From Solirubrum puertoriconensis (GTDB lineage: Bacteria; Bacteroidota; Bacteroidia; Cytophagales; Hymenobacteraceae): a stretch of 64,000 nucleotides of DNA. Positions 53,373 through 61,374 of the stretch are shown in pieces (the first letter of the stretch is position 1; each line of letters begins with the position of its first letter). Where the stretch lies: the NCBI RefSeq assembly GCF_001483135.1, contig NZ_LNAL01000003.1:558001-622000 (forward strand). Direction: 5' to 3'. Below the pieces are notes generated by a model. It searched no databases. It worked only from the letters and a program-made list of their open reading frames with translations, and was not told the DNA's origin. Both the position numbers and the translations under genes were made by a program.

Positions 53373-54614
53373 TTACTTACCCGCCAACAGGCGCAGGTAA
53401 AACGACGGTTGCCGCAGTCGCTCGCGCAAATCCAAGTCGAGAAACATAGCCGACAGTGTTTCGGCCAAGGTAGGGTTGCGGGCGGCGCGGTTGGCCACAA
53501 AGTTGAACAGGCTGGGCCAGCGCAGCAGCCGCTGCATGCCGTGGCTCAGGCGCAGCTCCTTACCCAGGCGGCGGTACACAGCGGCATCGTAGCCCTGCAG
53601 GAAGCTAGCCGAGGTATCGTTGGCGACTAAGGCCCGAGCGGCCCAGTCGGCGGCGTGCCTACCCGAAATCATGGCGTGGCCGATACCCTCACCCGTAAAT
53701 GGGTCGATAAGGGAGCCGGCGTCGCCGAGGAGCAGGTAGCCGTTGCCGGAAAGGGAGCGGCGCTTAGAACCTAGGGGCAAGCCAAAACCGCGCACCGGGC
53801 CTTCGGGCGTGGCATCGGCAAACCGGTCGCGCAGCTTCGGGTGGGTAGTGAGCAGCTCGTGCAGCCGTTCGCGCAGGTTCACGCGCTTGCGCGACACCTC
53901 CTTGGTAAGCATGCCCACGCCCACGTTGGCAGCGCCATCGGGCAGCGGAAAAATCCAGAGGTAGCCGGGCAGAAAATCGGGCAGAAAGTGGAGCTCGATA
54001 AAGTTGTGCGGGTGCAGCTGGCGCACGCCGCGGTAGTACACTCGTAGCCCGGCGCAGTGGTGCGCCGGTTCGAGCGCGTGGCCGCCAATTTGCCGCGCAA
54101 ACGCCGATTGGGCTCCATTAGCCACCAGCAGCAACCGCGCCGTGATGATGGGCTGATCGGCGGCATCGAGCAGCTGCCAACGGCCATCGGCACCTAGGCG
54201 GTGGTCGGCTACGGTGGTGCCTTCGATCAGCTCTACCTCGGGGCGCAGGCGCAACTCATCAACCAACAGCTGATCGAAATCGAGGCGGCGCGCTACGTGG
54301 CCAGCGGGGGCTTCGGTATCGGGGATGTAGCGCGGCCGAAAGGGTACGCTGAGGCGCTGCCCGTTGGGCGCAAAAAAGTCGATGCCCCAGCTCGGTATCT
54401 GGCCGGGCCAAGCGGCTAGCTTGGCAGGCAAGGCTTCATCAATGCGCCGCAGCTCCATCAGTACCTTGCCGCTAAGGGCATCGCCGCACACTTTGTCGCG
54501 CGGGAAAGTGGCCCGGTCGAGTACCGTTACGCGGTGGCCGGCATTGGCTAGGTGCAAAGCAGCGGTGGCGCCGGCCGGGCCAGCACCAAGAATGCAGATA
54601 TCAGCGTGACGCAT
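53373..54614 (-). CDS. Geranylgeranyl-reductase-family FAD oxidoreductase
   Basis: 413 residues from the ATG at 54614. FAD motif ILGAGPAGATAALHLA near 8; the family motif FPRDKVCGDALSGK near 37; second FAD motif LLLGDAGSLIDPFTGEGIG near 278. Members reduce isoprenoid double bonds (archaeal lipids, chlorophyll, menaquinone side chain) or act on related flavin chemistry. In pigmented Bacteroidota a link to menaquinone or carotenoid is conceivable, but no such genes adjoin. thioredoxin lies upstream; a hairpin plus T6 runs into this gene's ATG. Confidence 0.82.
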   Translation of the reverse strand: MRHADICILGAGPAGATAALHLANAGHRVTVLDRATFPRDKVCGDALSGKVLMELRRIDEALPAKLAAWPGQIPSWGIDFFAPNGQRLSVPFRPRYIPDTEAPAGHVARRLDFDQLLVDELRLRPEVELIEGTTVADHRLGADGRWQLLDAADQPIITARLLLVANGAQSAFARQIGGHALEPAHHCAGLRVYYRGVRQLHPHNFIELHFLPDFLPGYLWIFPLPDGAANVGVGMLTKEVSRKRVNLRERLHELLTTHPKLRDRFADATPEGPVRGFGLPLGSKRRSLSGNGYLLLGDAGSLIDPFTGEGIGHAMISGRHAADWAARALVANDTSASFLQGYDAAVYRRLGKELRLSHGMQRLLRWPSLFNFVANRAARNPTLAETLSAMFLDLDLRERLRQPSFYLRLLAGK

Positions 54615-54644
54615 AAAAAACGGCCAGCGCATCAGCACCGGCCG
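54615..54644 (-). promoter_or_regulatory. Hairpin plus T6 directly before the flavoprotein start codon
   Basis: CGGCC at 54621-54625 pairs with GGCCG at 54640-54644. On the minus strand it is followed by TTTTTT and at once ATG. Same layout as before the PNP gene at 34678. Confidence 0.55.
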
Positions 54645-54668
54645 CACAAGATAAGGCGCGCAAGTTGC

Positions 54669-54986
54669 TTAGGCACGCTGCCCCACGTAGCTCGAGAGTA
54701 CCTGGTTGAGTTGCGGCTCGGGCACTACGCCCGATTGCCGCCACACCGGCTGGCCTTTGTGGAACAAGATGAGCGTAGGAATACCCTGCACCCGGAACTG
54801 CTGCGCTGCTGCCGGGTTGCGGTCCACGTCTACCTTGATCACCTTGATTTTACCTTGGTGCTGCGCCGCTACTTGCTCCAGAATGGGCGCCATAGCCTTG
54901 CACGGGCCGCACCAATCGGCGTAAAAATCGACCAGTACAGGCATGCCTGGGCTGTTGATAAGCTCGTTGAAGGATTTTTTGGCCAT
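54669..54986 (-). CDS. trxA: Thioredoxin
   Basis: 105 residues. Active site WCGPC at 25-29, preceded by LVDFYAD, and the cis-Pro in GIPTLILF near 70. No signal peptide, so it is cytoplasmic. It reduces protein disulphides using thioredoxin reductase. The gene is followed by the flavoprotein gene on the same strand after 54 bp that hold a terminator-like hairpin. Confidence 0.95.
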   Translation of the reverse strand: MAKKSFNELINSPGMPVLVDFYADWCGPCKAMAPILEQVAAQHQGKIKVIKVDVDRNPAAAQQFRVQGIPTLILFHKGQPVWRQSGVVPEPQLNQVLSSYVGQRA

Positions 54987-55047
54987 GGGAACATTGCGCT
55001 GGGTGCTGCGAAGTTATACGTAGCAGCCAAGCAACTGGGTAGTATAC

Positions 55048-55085
55048 AAAAAAGCCACCCGATACGTGGGTGCGTACCGGGCGGC
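55048..55085 (-). terminator. Terminator of the secreted protein gene
   Basis: A 13-bp stem with two mismatches (55054-55066 with 55073-55085), a 6-base loop, then T6 on the minus strand (55048-55053). Confidence 0.65.
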
Positions 55086-55110
55086 CAAAGTGGTCGGAGT
55101 CAAGGCGCTG

Positions 55111-55551
55111 CTATTTTTTTGCGCGCTCTACAACGGTTACGTCGTTGGAAACCGCGGGCAGCGAAAAGCGGCCACCACCGGCGCGTTTCCCGCTTACTTC
55201 GCAAATCCAAGTGTAGTCGCCGGGGGCGCTGTTGGCAGCAATGCCGTTCTCGGTTTGGAAGAAATCGGCCTCCGTGGCTGGGCTCGGAAATACGACATCG
55301 ACGCCGTTCTGGCCGTTTTGTACCTCCTTAACAAGGGTGTACGTTTTGCCCGTCGATTGGCTTGTTACGGTAAACTTAGCCTTATAGGCACCAAGCTGCC
55401 CGAACTTGTCGGCAACGCCAATCTTCACAAACGGGTCGGTCGAAACCATCCAGGTTTGTGCCTGTGCGTTAGGTGAGCCGAGTAGCAGCACGAACAGCAG
55501 GCCGGCAAGACTGCTAACGCGCTTCCACATAGCAAGAGTAGTTGTGTTCAT
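55111..55551 (-). CDS. Secreted protein of unknown function
   Basis: 146 residues with a signal peptide ending NAQAQ (about residue 32). A start at an internal Met (MWKRVSSLAG, 8 residues in) is also possible and gives a more typical signal peptide. The mature part is beta-rich (FTVTSQSTGKTYTLVKEV, YTWICEVSG), like an immunoglobulin-type domain with a single Cys. No family recognised. It has its own terminator. The 255 bp upstream hold A+T-rich stretches but no clear promoter box. Confidence 0.65.
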   Translation of the reverse strand: MNTTTLAMWKRVSSLAGLLFVLLLGSPNAQAQTWMVSTDPFVKIGVADKFGQLGAYKAKFTVTSQSTGKTYTLVKEVQNGQNGVDVVFPSPATEADFFQTENGIAANSAPGDYTWICEVSGKRAGGGRFSLPAVSNDVTVVERAKK

Positions 55552-55806
55552 AGGGCGGAGTGTGTGAAATAGTTGAAGAGACGAACCAGGGGAGGGAGAT
55601 GGGGCGGGCAGAAGAGCGGTACGTCAGCAAAAAAGCAAAGCACCCAAGCACGAAATCTGGCTGATGCGCTTACGTTACACTAACGCTACCAAATATATAA
55701 ATCTGACAACCACCCTGAAAAAGCACAAGGATTTTTTTTTCGGAGGCCGCGCTGCTTGGTGCAACCTAAGGTATCCTCTACCTCGACCTTCGCGTAAGCC
55801 ATTGCT

Positions 55807-56124
55807 GTGGCCCGACGTCGGAAAATAGACTTGCAAGCGGCGGCTTCCTCGCCCGAGCCTATCTGTCAGCTTTGCGAGCGGCAGGTGCAGCAAGTGTCGC
55901 GTCATCATTTGGTGCCCCGCGAGGAAGGCGGCCGCTACGGGCCCACCATTGATTTGTGCCAGCCGTGCCACAGCACTGTGCACCTCATGCTCACCAACAA
56001 AGCGCTGGCCCGGCAATACCACTCCGTGGAGGCCCTGCGCAGCGCCGATGAGCTGCAGAAGTACTTGCACTGGATCAAGCGCAGCCGCGTGGAGCGCATC
56101 AGCAACCGCCGACGGCGCCGCTAA
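55807..56124 (+). CDS. Small HNH-type nuclease-like protein
   Basis: 105 residues from a GTG start. The zinc-binding pairs CQLC (about 20-23) and CQPC (about 51-54) frame the HNH core: SRHHLVPREEGG (His-His near 32) and HSTVHLML (near 55). The short length and basic ends fit stand-alone HNH proteins of unknown biological role; DNA binding or nicking is likely but unproved. The next gene starts 31 bp downstream, so the two are probably co-transcribed. Confidence 0.75.
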   Translation: MARRRKIDLQAAASSPEPICQLCERQVQQVSRHHLVPREEGGRYGPTIDLCQPCHSTVHLMLTNKALARQYHSVEALRSADELQKYLHWIKRSRVERISNRRRRR

Positions 56125-56154
56125 TTGGCTTGCCCGCTGTTTCTTTGCCGGCGT

Positions 56155-57234
56155 ATGCCCCAGTTTACTTTTCTGCCGTTTGCTCAGGCCCGAGGCCAAG
56201 CCGCTGCCACCGTTGTGGTCGACAGTATTTTACCGAGGGCCGCTCTAACGCTGGCTCACTGGCGCCAGGCACCCACGCCCGCGCCTTTTCGCGACGATAC
56301 CAGCGCCGGCTCGGCGTTGCGTGCGTTGCACAAGCTACCTGCCGAGCTACAGGGCGCCCAGTTTGTTACGGCCAACCACTTCGATGTAGATGGTTTTGTA
56401 GGCGTGTGGACACTGCTGAACCCCGAGTTGGCCTTGCAGCACGAAACCTTGCTGCGCATGGTAGCTACCCTAGGTGATTTTCGGGAGCTGGGCTGGCAGC
56501 ACCCGCTGGCCAATACGGCCCTGAAGCTGGTTTGCTGGCTGAATGCGAAGGAAAAGGAGTTGTTTTACCCGCCGTTTGGGGCGCCGGAACTGCGTCGCCG
56601 CGAAGACGAAGCCTCCGCCGAGAAGTTTGCCTGGTTTCTGTCGGCCTTTGCCGAGGTGCTACAAAACCCCGACCTAGGGCGCACAGCCTGGCTACCCGAG
56701 TACGAGCGCGTGCGCCGAGGTATTGCCGCAATGCAAAGCTCCGCCACGCAGCTGAACCGCTACCCCGAGCTAGGCTTAGTAGTAGTGCATACGCCCGATC
56801 CGCTGCCCTACTACGCCTTGTTTGGACCCACTGAGGGTTATGATATTGTGCTGAGCTGTTACGGCGAACAGCGTTACGAGCTGGAATACAAGTACACCAC
56901 TTGGGTAGATCTGGAGAGCCGCCCCACACTGCCGCGCCTGCCGCTACAACCCCTGGTCGAATGCCTAAACCAGCTCGAAACAACCCGCCGCCTCTGGACG
57001 TGCGATGCCGTAACCGACACAGGCCCGCAACTGCGCCTTTCCGGCCGCGACCTCAGCAAAGTACAGCGCTACGCCGACCCCGATCAGCGGCCCATTTATG
57101 CGTCTTCCATTCCTGCTGCTGAGCTTGAAGCGGAGGTGATTCGCTTTTTCAAGACGCAATACGTTGGTATTGAGCCCCGGCGCTATTGGAGTTGGGATGA
57201 AATCCGTGCTGGCGGCGCAGCACTACAGCAGTAG
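56155..57234 (+). CDS. DUF6687-like protein of unknown function
   Basis: 359 residues from the ATG at 56155 (MPQFTFLPF). The N-terminal part has the segment TANHFDVDGFVGVWTLLNPE (about 80-98), with clustered Asp and His that recall a metal or phosphate site. CWLNAKEKELFYPP and YKYTTWVDLESRP are further distinctive stretches. No signal or membrane helix. The family assignment is from memory of the FDVDGF motif and may be wrong. It is preceded by the HNH gene and followed by a REP doublet. Confidence 0.65.
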   Translation: MPQFTFLPFAQARGQAAATVVVDSILPRAALTLAHWRQAPTPAPFRDDTSAGSALRALHKLPAELQGAQFVTANHFDVDGFVGVWTLLNPELALQHETLLRMVATLGDFRELGWQHPLANTALKLVCWLNAKEKELFYPPFGAPELRRREDEASAEKFAWFLSAFAEVLQNPDLGRTAWLPEYERVRRGIAAMQSSATQLNRYPELGLVVVHTPDPLPYYALFGPTEGYDIVLSCYGEQRYELEYKYTTWVDLESRPTLPRLPLQPLVECLNQLETTRRLWTCDAVTDTGPQLRLSGRDLSKVQRYADPDQRPIYASSIPAAELEAEVIRFFKTQYVGIEPRRYWSWDEIRAGGAALQQ

Positions 57235-57331
57235 CGCGGGCTTCAGCCCGCGTGTGTAAGAACGATTACCGTTGAACAGCAAGCGCATCAACGTGGTCGT
57301 TCGTGCACACGCGGGCTGAAGCCCGCGCTAC
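57231..57331. repeat. REP-type inverted doublet
   Basis: A perfect 26-bp inverted repeat: 57231-57256 and 57306-57331, 49 bp apart. Each arm is also a hairpin (GCGGGCT-TCA-GCCCGC), the layout of a REP/BIME unit. It begins inside the last codons of the DUF6687-like gene and separates it from convergent sbcC. Confidence 0.75.
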
Positions 57332-57338
57332 AGTTGCG

Positions 57339-60300
57339 TTACTCTTCGCTGCCGAAACCAACCACGCGCAGCGTGCTTACGCCGCCGGCACCACGGCGCA
57401 CGTGTATTTGCGTGCTTACGCGTTCTTTCAGCGCCTCCACGTGCGAGATGACGCCAATCATTTTGCCGGTGCCTTGCAGCGTTTCGAGCGCCGAAAGCGC
57501 TACGTCGAGCGTGTCGGGGTCGAGGGTGCCAAAGCCTTCGTCAATGAAGAGCGTGTCGATCTGCGTCTTACGGCCGGCCAACTCCGACAGACCTAGGGCT
57601 AGCGCCAGGCTCACCAAAAAACTTTCACCACCCGATAGCGAGTTCATCGAGCGGGTGCTGCCGGCCTGGTACTCGTCTACAATGAGTAGGTCGAGGTGCT
57701 CGTGGGGGTTGCGCGTGATGCGGTACTGGTCGTTAAGGCGGGCCAGGTGGCGGTTGGCCAACTCTACGAGGCGGGCCAGCGTGAGGCCCTGCGCAAACTC
57801 GCTGAACTTCTTGCCATCGGCCGAGCCGATAAGCTCTGCCAAGCGGCGCCAGCGGCGAGCCTCCTGCAGTTGTTTATCCAGCTCGGCTACAATTTGAGCG
57901 TGGCGCTCCTGGCCGCTGCGGTGGTCGGCGAGGCGTTGTTGGCGCTGGCCCAGCTGCTGGTTGAGCGCAGCCAGCTGGTGCTCGGCTTCACGCAGCTGCA
58001 CCTGCACCACCTCCGACGACTCGGTGGTGAGGGCGCGAGCCTGCTCGGTTTGGTGCTGATGCGTAAGCTCCGTAATGCTGTGTTGCGCAGCCGCTACAGC
58101 CCGCTCGTGCGCTTGCAGTTGCTCGGCCAGGCGGTGCACTTCCTGCTCGGGTAACAAGCGGGCGGCCAGCTCGGCGCCATCGGCAGGTAGGCCGGCAGCT
58201 TGCAAATCGGCCAGCAAAGCGGCGTGGCGTTGGTCGCGCTGCTGCTGTTGCTGCGCAATCTCCTCGCCGAGCTGCTTGTGGCGTTCGTCGTGGCGAGCCA
58301 GTGCGGCTTCCTGCTCACAGAAAGCCTTGTCGTGGCGTTCGAAGGCTTCGGCGGCATGGCGCACGGCTTCGGCTAGCTGCGCTCGCGCTTGGGCCACATC
58401 GGTGCCGGCGAAGTGCTCTTGGCGTTGCGTACGCTGCTGCTCGATGCCCTTGAACTGCTGCACCAACACCTCTTTGCGCGCCGATAGCCACTGCTGATTA
58501 TCGGCGCGGCTCTTGGTGAGCTCCTCCACGCGAGCTTGCGCAGTACTGAGCTGCTTTTCTACGTTGGTGCGCGCCTGCTTTTTCTGCTCGAACTCGGCGC
58601 CCAGGCGCTTCAGCTGCTCAACCAGCGTAGCACCGTTTTCGCCCGTAAACTGCAGCCCAAACGAGCTCAGCAAGCTAGTGATGGTAGCGCGCACCACTGG
58701 CACCCGCTCCTCGGCATCAGCTAGGCGGGCCTGCAGCACAGCTAACTCCTGCGTAAGCTGTTGCTGCTGGGCGGCTGCTTGCTGCTGCAAGCCTTGGGCT
58801 TTGGTAAAAGCAACTTCGAGGTCATGCTGCTGCTGATCCAGCTCACGGAGCTGTTGGCCTATAGCGCGCACTGCCTTGGGAGCGGCTTCTTCGTCGGCTT
58901 CGGTAAGGAGCGTGAGCAGGGTAGGTGCCTCAGCCGCGGCGGCGTTGCCACCGGCGTGCTCGAGCAAGCCCGTGAGGCTTTGCATACGGTTGAGGCGTGC
59001 ATTCAAGGTACGCACCAGCTGGCCTAGCTCTTCCTCGCGTTGCTGGTCGCGCTTCAGCGAATCGTGGCTAATGCCCAGCACGCCCGCGGCGTAGGGGTGC
59101 TCGGTAGCGCCGCATAGCGGGCACGGCTCGCCAGCTACCAAGTGTTGGCGGGCTTCTTCGTGCGTCAGGATTAACTGGTGAGCTTGGGTAAGGCGGCGTA
59201 GGTCGTCCCAGCGTTGCTCTTGCTCGCGGTGTTCGCGCTGCAGGGCCGATACGTGGTGCAGCAGAAGGCGCAGCCACTCGTCGCGCTCGGTGGCGGCAGC
59301 TTGGTGCTGTTGGCGCACGGCGACAAGGCGCTGCTGTGTGGTTTCGGTTTCGCCTTGCCCGCGCTGAGCGGCCGTGGTGGCGGCTGCCAAACGGGTTTTC
59401 AGGTCAGCCTCGGCTTTGCGCAGCTCACCCAACTCGGCTTGCAGGCTGGTCCATACCTGCAATTCGCTGGTTAGGTCGGGCAAGGCTTCGGACAGCTCGG
59501 CCAGGCGCTGGTTTTGCTGCAGCCACTGATCCAGTTCGTGCAGCTGCTGACCTTGGGCTTGCACTTGCGCGGTGGTTTGCTCAAGCGTTGCGGCGGCCAG
59601 CTTGTGCTGCTCCAGGCGCTGATCGTACTCCAGCCGCTCTTTGCGGAGCTGCTCTTCGGCCTGCCCAATCAAGCCATCGAGCTTATCGGCCTCGAGCAGC
59701 TTGGGCTCCTGCTCTTGCTGGGCTTGCTGAGCTTGGGCGTGCTGCTGCTTAGCCGTAGCGCGCTGCTGGCGGGCGCTTTCGAGGGTGGTGTGAAGCAGCG
59801 GGCGGCGCAACGCCAACTGCTCCTGCTCGTGGCGCAGGCGCTGCAGTTGCGCATCGGTTTGCTGCACCAGGGCCCACGGCGTGCTGAAAGGTGCTGCCTG
59901 TTGGTGGGCCATGAGGCGCTGGTGCATGGGCTTGAGGCTAGCTGCCTGCGCCGTGAGCTGCTCCAGCGTGGCGGCCGCGCGTTGGCGGCGTAGCCCTAGG
60001 TCTTCGAGCTGCCGCAACCACAAATGAGCTTCGTTGAGGCGCTGGCGCATAGCGGTGGCCGTAGCGGCTTGTGCTTCGAGGGCGGCTACTTCGGCTGTTA
60101 GCGCGGTCAGTTCTTCCTCCGACAGCAGCGTTACCCCGGCAAGGCCCGCCCGCAGGGCTTCGCTGCGCTTGTCTTCTTCCTTGGCTTTCTCGAAGGCGAA
60201 GCGCGAAATCTCGGAGTACTTCTGTGTGTCGGTAATCTTTTCGAGCAGCTGGGCCCGTTCGCCGGGATTCGATTTCAGAAAGCGCGTAAACTCGCCTTGC

Positions 60301-60764
60301 GCCAGCAACACCGAACGCAAAAACTGGCGGTACTCCAGGCCGCTCAGCTCGGCTACCCGCGTCGGCACCCGCGACTTGTAGCTTTCCAGAATAACACCTT
60401 CGTCGGAGCCTTCTTTCAGCTCGCTGATGCTCATGGAGGCGTCCTGCAACTGCCCTTCGGCCTTTTTGCGGGCGCGGTGCTGGCCCCAGCGCGAGCGGTA
60501 CAGCTTGCCGTTTACGCTAAACTCCACTTCGGCCCAGCTTTCGCCGGTGCCTTGGCTCATCACTTGGGCTACCTCGCCGTCGTGGCGGGGTACTTGGCCG
60601 TAGAGCGCCAGCGTAATGGCATCGAGAATAGTGGTTTTGCCCGCGCCGGTAGGGCCCGTAATGGCAAACAAGCCCGCATCGGAAAGCGGGGCGTTGCTGA
60701 AATCAATCTCGTGCTGCCCGCGCAGCGAGTTGAGGTTGAAGAACCGGACGCGGAGAATTCTCAT
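57339..60764 (-). CDS. sbcC: Nuclease SbcCD, ATPase subunit SbcC
   Basis: 1141 residues from the ATG at 60764. Walker A GPTGAGKTT at 37-45; a long coiled coil, rich in Gln, Glu and Ala, on each side of the zinc hook CPLC (about 549-552); signature LSGGESFLVSLALA (about 1040) and Walker B LFIDEGFGTLD (about 1073). With SbcD it is a Mre11-Rad50-type complex that cuts hairpins and DNA ends. The start at 60764 removes a few codons that would lie in the inserted repeat. The gene is separated from sbcD by the DUF559 cassette. Confidence 0.95.
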   Translation of the reverse strand: MRILRVRFFNLNSLRGQHEIDFSNAPLSDAGLFAITGPTGAGKTTILDAITLALYGQVPRHDGEVAQVMSQGTGESWAEVEFSVNGKLYRSRWGQHRARKKAEGQLQDASMSISELKEGSDEGVILESYKSRVPTRVAELSGLEYRQFLRSVLLAQGEFTRFLKSNPGERAQLLEKITDTQKYSEISRFAFEKAKEEDKRSEALRAGLAGVTLLSEEELTALTAEVAALEAQAATATAMRQRLNEAHLWLRQLEDLGLRRQRAAATLEQLTAQAASLKPMHQRLMAHQQAAPFSTPWALVQQTDAQLQRLRHEQEQLALRRPLLHTTLESARQQRATAKQQHAQAQQAQQEQEPKLLEADKLDGLIGQAEEQLRKERLEYDQRLEQHKLAAATLEQTTAQVQAQGQQLHELDQWLQQNQRLAELSEALPDLTSELQVWTSLQAELGELRKAEADLKTRLAAATTAAQRGQGETETTQQRLVAVRQQHQAAATERDEWLRLLLHHVSALQREHREQEQRWDDLRRLTQAHQLILTHEEARQHLVAGEPCPLCGATEHPYAAGVLGISHDSLKRDQQREEELGQLVRTLNARLNRMQSLTGLLEHAGGNAAAAEAPTLLTLLTEADEEAAPKAVRAIGQQLRELDQQQHDLEVAFTKAQGLQQQAAAQQQQLTQELAVLQARLADAEERVPVVRATITSLLSSFGLQFTGENGATLVEQLKRLGAEFEQKKQARTNVEKQLSTAQARVEELTKSRADNQQWLSARKEVLVQQFKGIEQQRTQRQEHFAGTDVAQARAQLAEAVRHAAEAFERHDKAFCEQEAALARHDERHKQLGEEIAQQQQQRDQRHAALLADLQAAGLPADGAELAARLLPEQEVHRLAEQLQAHERAVAAAQHSITELTHQHQTEQARALTTESSEVVQVQLREAEHQLAALNQQLGQRQQRLADHRSGQERHAQIVAELDKQLQEARRWRRLAELIGSADGKKFSEFAQGLTLARLVELANRHLARLNDQYRITRNPHEHLDLLIVDEYQAGSTRSMNSLSGGESFLVSLALALGLSELAGRKTQIDTLFIDEGFGTLDPDTLDVALSALETLQGTGKMIGVISHVEALKERVSTQIHVRRGAGGVSTLRVVGFGSEE

Positions 60765-60766
60765 AT

Positions 60767-60817
60767 GGGGCCTCACCCCCCGGCCCCCTCTCCGAGGGGA
60801 GAGGGGGAACCTGACGA
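60767..60817. repeat. Left terminal inverted repeat of the DUF559 cassette
   Basis: 51 bp, starting GGGGCCTCACCCCCCGG and ending CCTGACGA. It holds its own hairpin, so it could also terminate or process the sbcD-DUF559-sbcC transcript. Confidence 0.8.
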
Positions 60818-60883
60818 GGGCACGTATTCAGGGTAAAGAAGATAAGTGTGGCTGTCGTATCGCGCAGCCATTTACTAAGCAAG

Positions 60884-61309
60884 TTAAGGCAGGTGCTGGC
60901 GAATTCGTGCCAGTACAGATGCGGTTTGATGCAAGACTTCTTCGTTGGCAAAACGCAGAACGGTGTAGCCAAGTGTTGCTAGATCGAAAGTGCGGCCTTC
61001 ATCATAAGCGGTTTGCTCAGGCTCAGAATGATAACATCTATCTACCTCGATAATAAGCTTAGCCGGCAAGCAGATGAAATCGGCAATGTAGCGGTCAATT
61101 ACATGCTGCCGTCTGAAGCGAAGACCAGTTTGGTTACCTCTCAGGTGCTGCCACAATACCTCCTCTGCCAAAGTAGGTTGCCGGCGCATTTGCCTAGCTG
61201 ATGCACTGATTAACTCATAAAGTACCTTGTCAGCAGTAGCCCATTTCAACTTCGTTGAAGTCGGGACACCACTCGTATTATTTGAAATATCAGCTATACA
61301 TCCATTCAT
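60884..61309 (-). CDS. DUF559 endonuclease-like protein
   Basis: 141 residues from an ATG 16 bp inside the right repeat; an internal Met41 is an alternative start. The core is classic DUF559, a Vsr-like PD-(D/E)xK fold: LWQHLRGNQ (about 52-60), FRRQHVIDRYIADF (Asp77) and LIIEVD (Glu88, Asp90), then YHSEPEQTAYDEGRTFDL and LGYTVLRF. These acidic residues fit a metal-dependent nuclease site. Members are common, of unknown role. There is little room for a promoter, so it probably depends on sbcD readthrough. Confidence 0.82.
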   Translation of the reverse strand: MNGCIADISNNTSGVPTSTKLKWATADKVLYELISASARQMRRQPTLAEEVLWQHLRGNQTGLRFRRQHVIDRYIADFICLPAKLIIEVDRCYHSEPEQTAYDEGRTFDLATLGYTVLRFANEEVLHQTASVLARIRQHLP

Positions 61310-61324
61310 CTTACGCTAATCAAT

Positions 61325-61374
61325 TCGTCAGGCTCCCCCTCTCCCTTGGAGAGGGGGCCGGGGGGTGAGGCCCC
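61325..61374. repeat. Right terminal inverted repeat of the DUF559 cassette
   Basis: 50 bp, starting TCGTCAGG and ending GGTGAGGCCCC. Its last base is the first base (61374) of the reverse-complemented sbcD stop triplet. Confidence 0.8.

Larger units (their letters stand above)
60767..61374. mobile_element. DUF559 nuclease cassette with ~50-bp terminal inverted repeats
   Basis: 608 bp between the sbcD stop and the sbcC start. The outer 27 bp of each end are exact complements (60767-60793 and 61348-61374). The inner parts match over about 24 more bases with one indel and one or two substitutions. Each end is itself a hairpin of CCCCCTCTCC against GGAGAGGGGG. On the minus strand the cassette begins with the base right after the sbcD stop TAG and ends 2 bp before the sbcC ATG. 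It carries one gene (DUF559) and no CCTAGG. Interpretation as a mobile unit is inference. Confidence 0.7.

Noticed and set aside
54552-55331. 259-codon plus-strand frame over trxA
   Set aside because: Thioredoxin with WCGPC is certain on the minus strand; the plus frame is its shadow.
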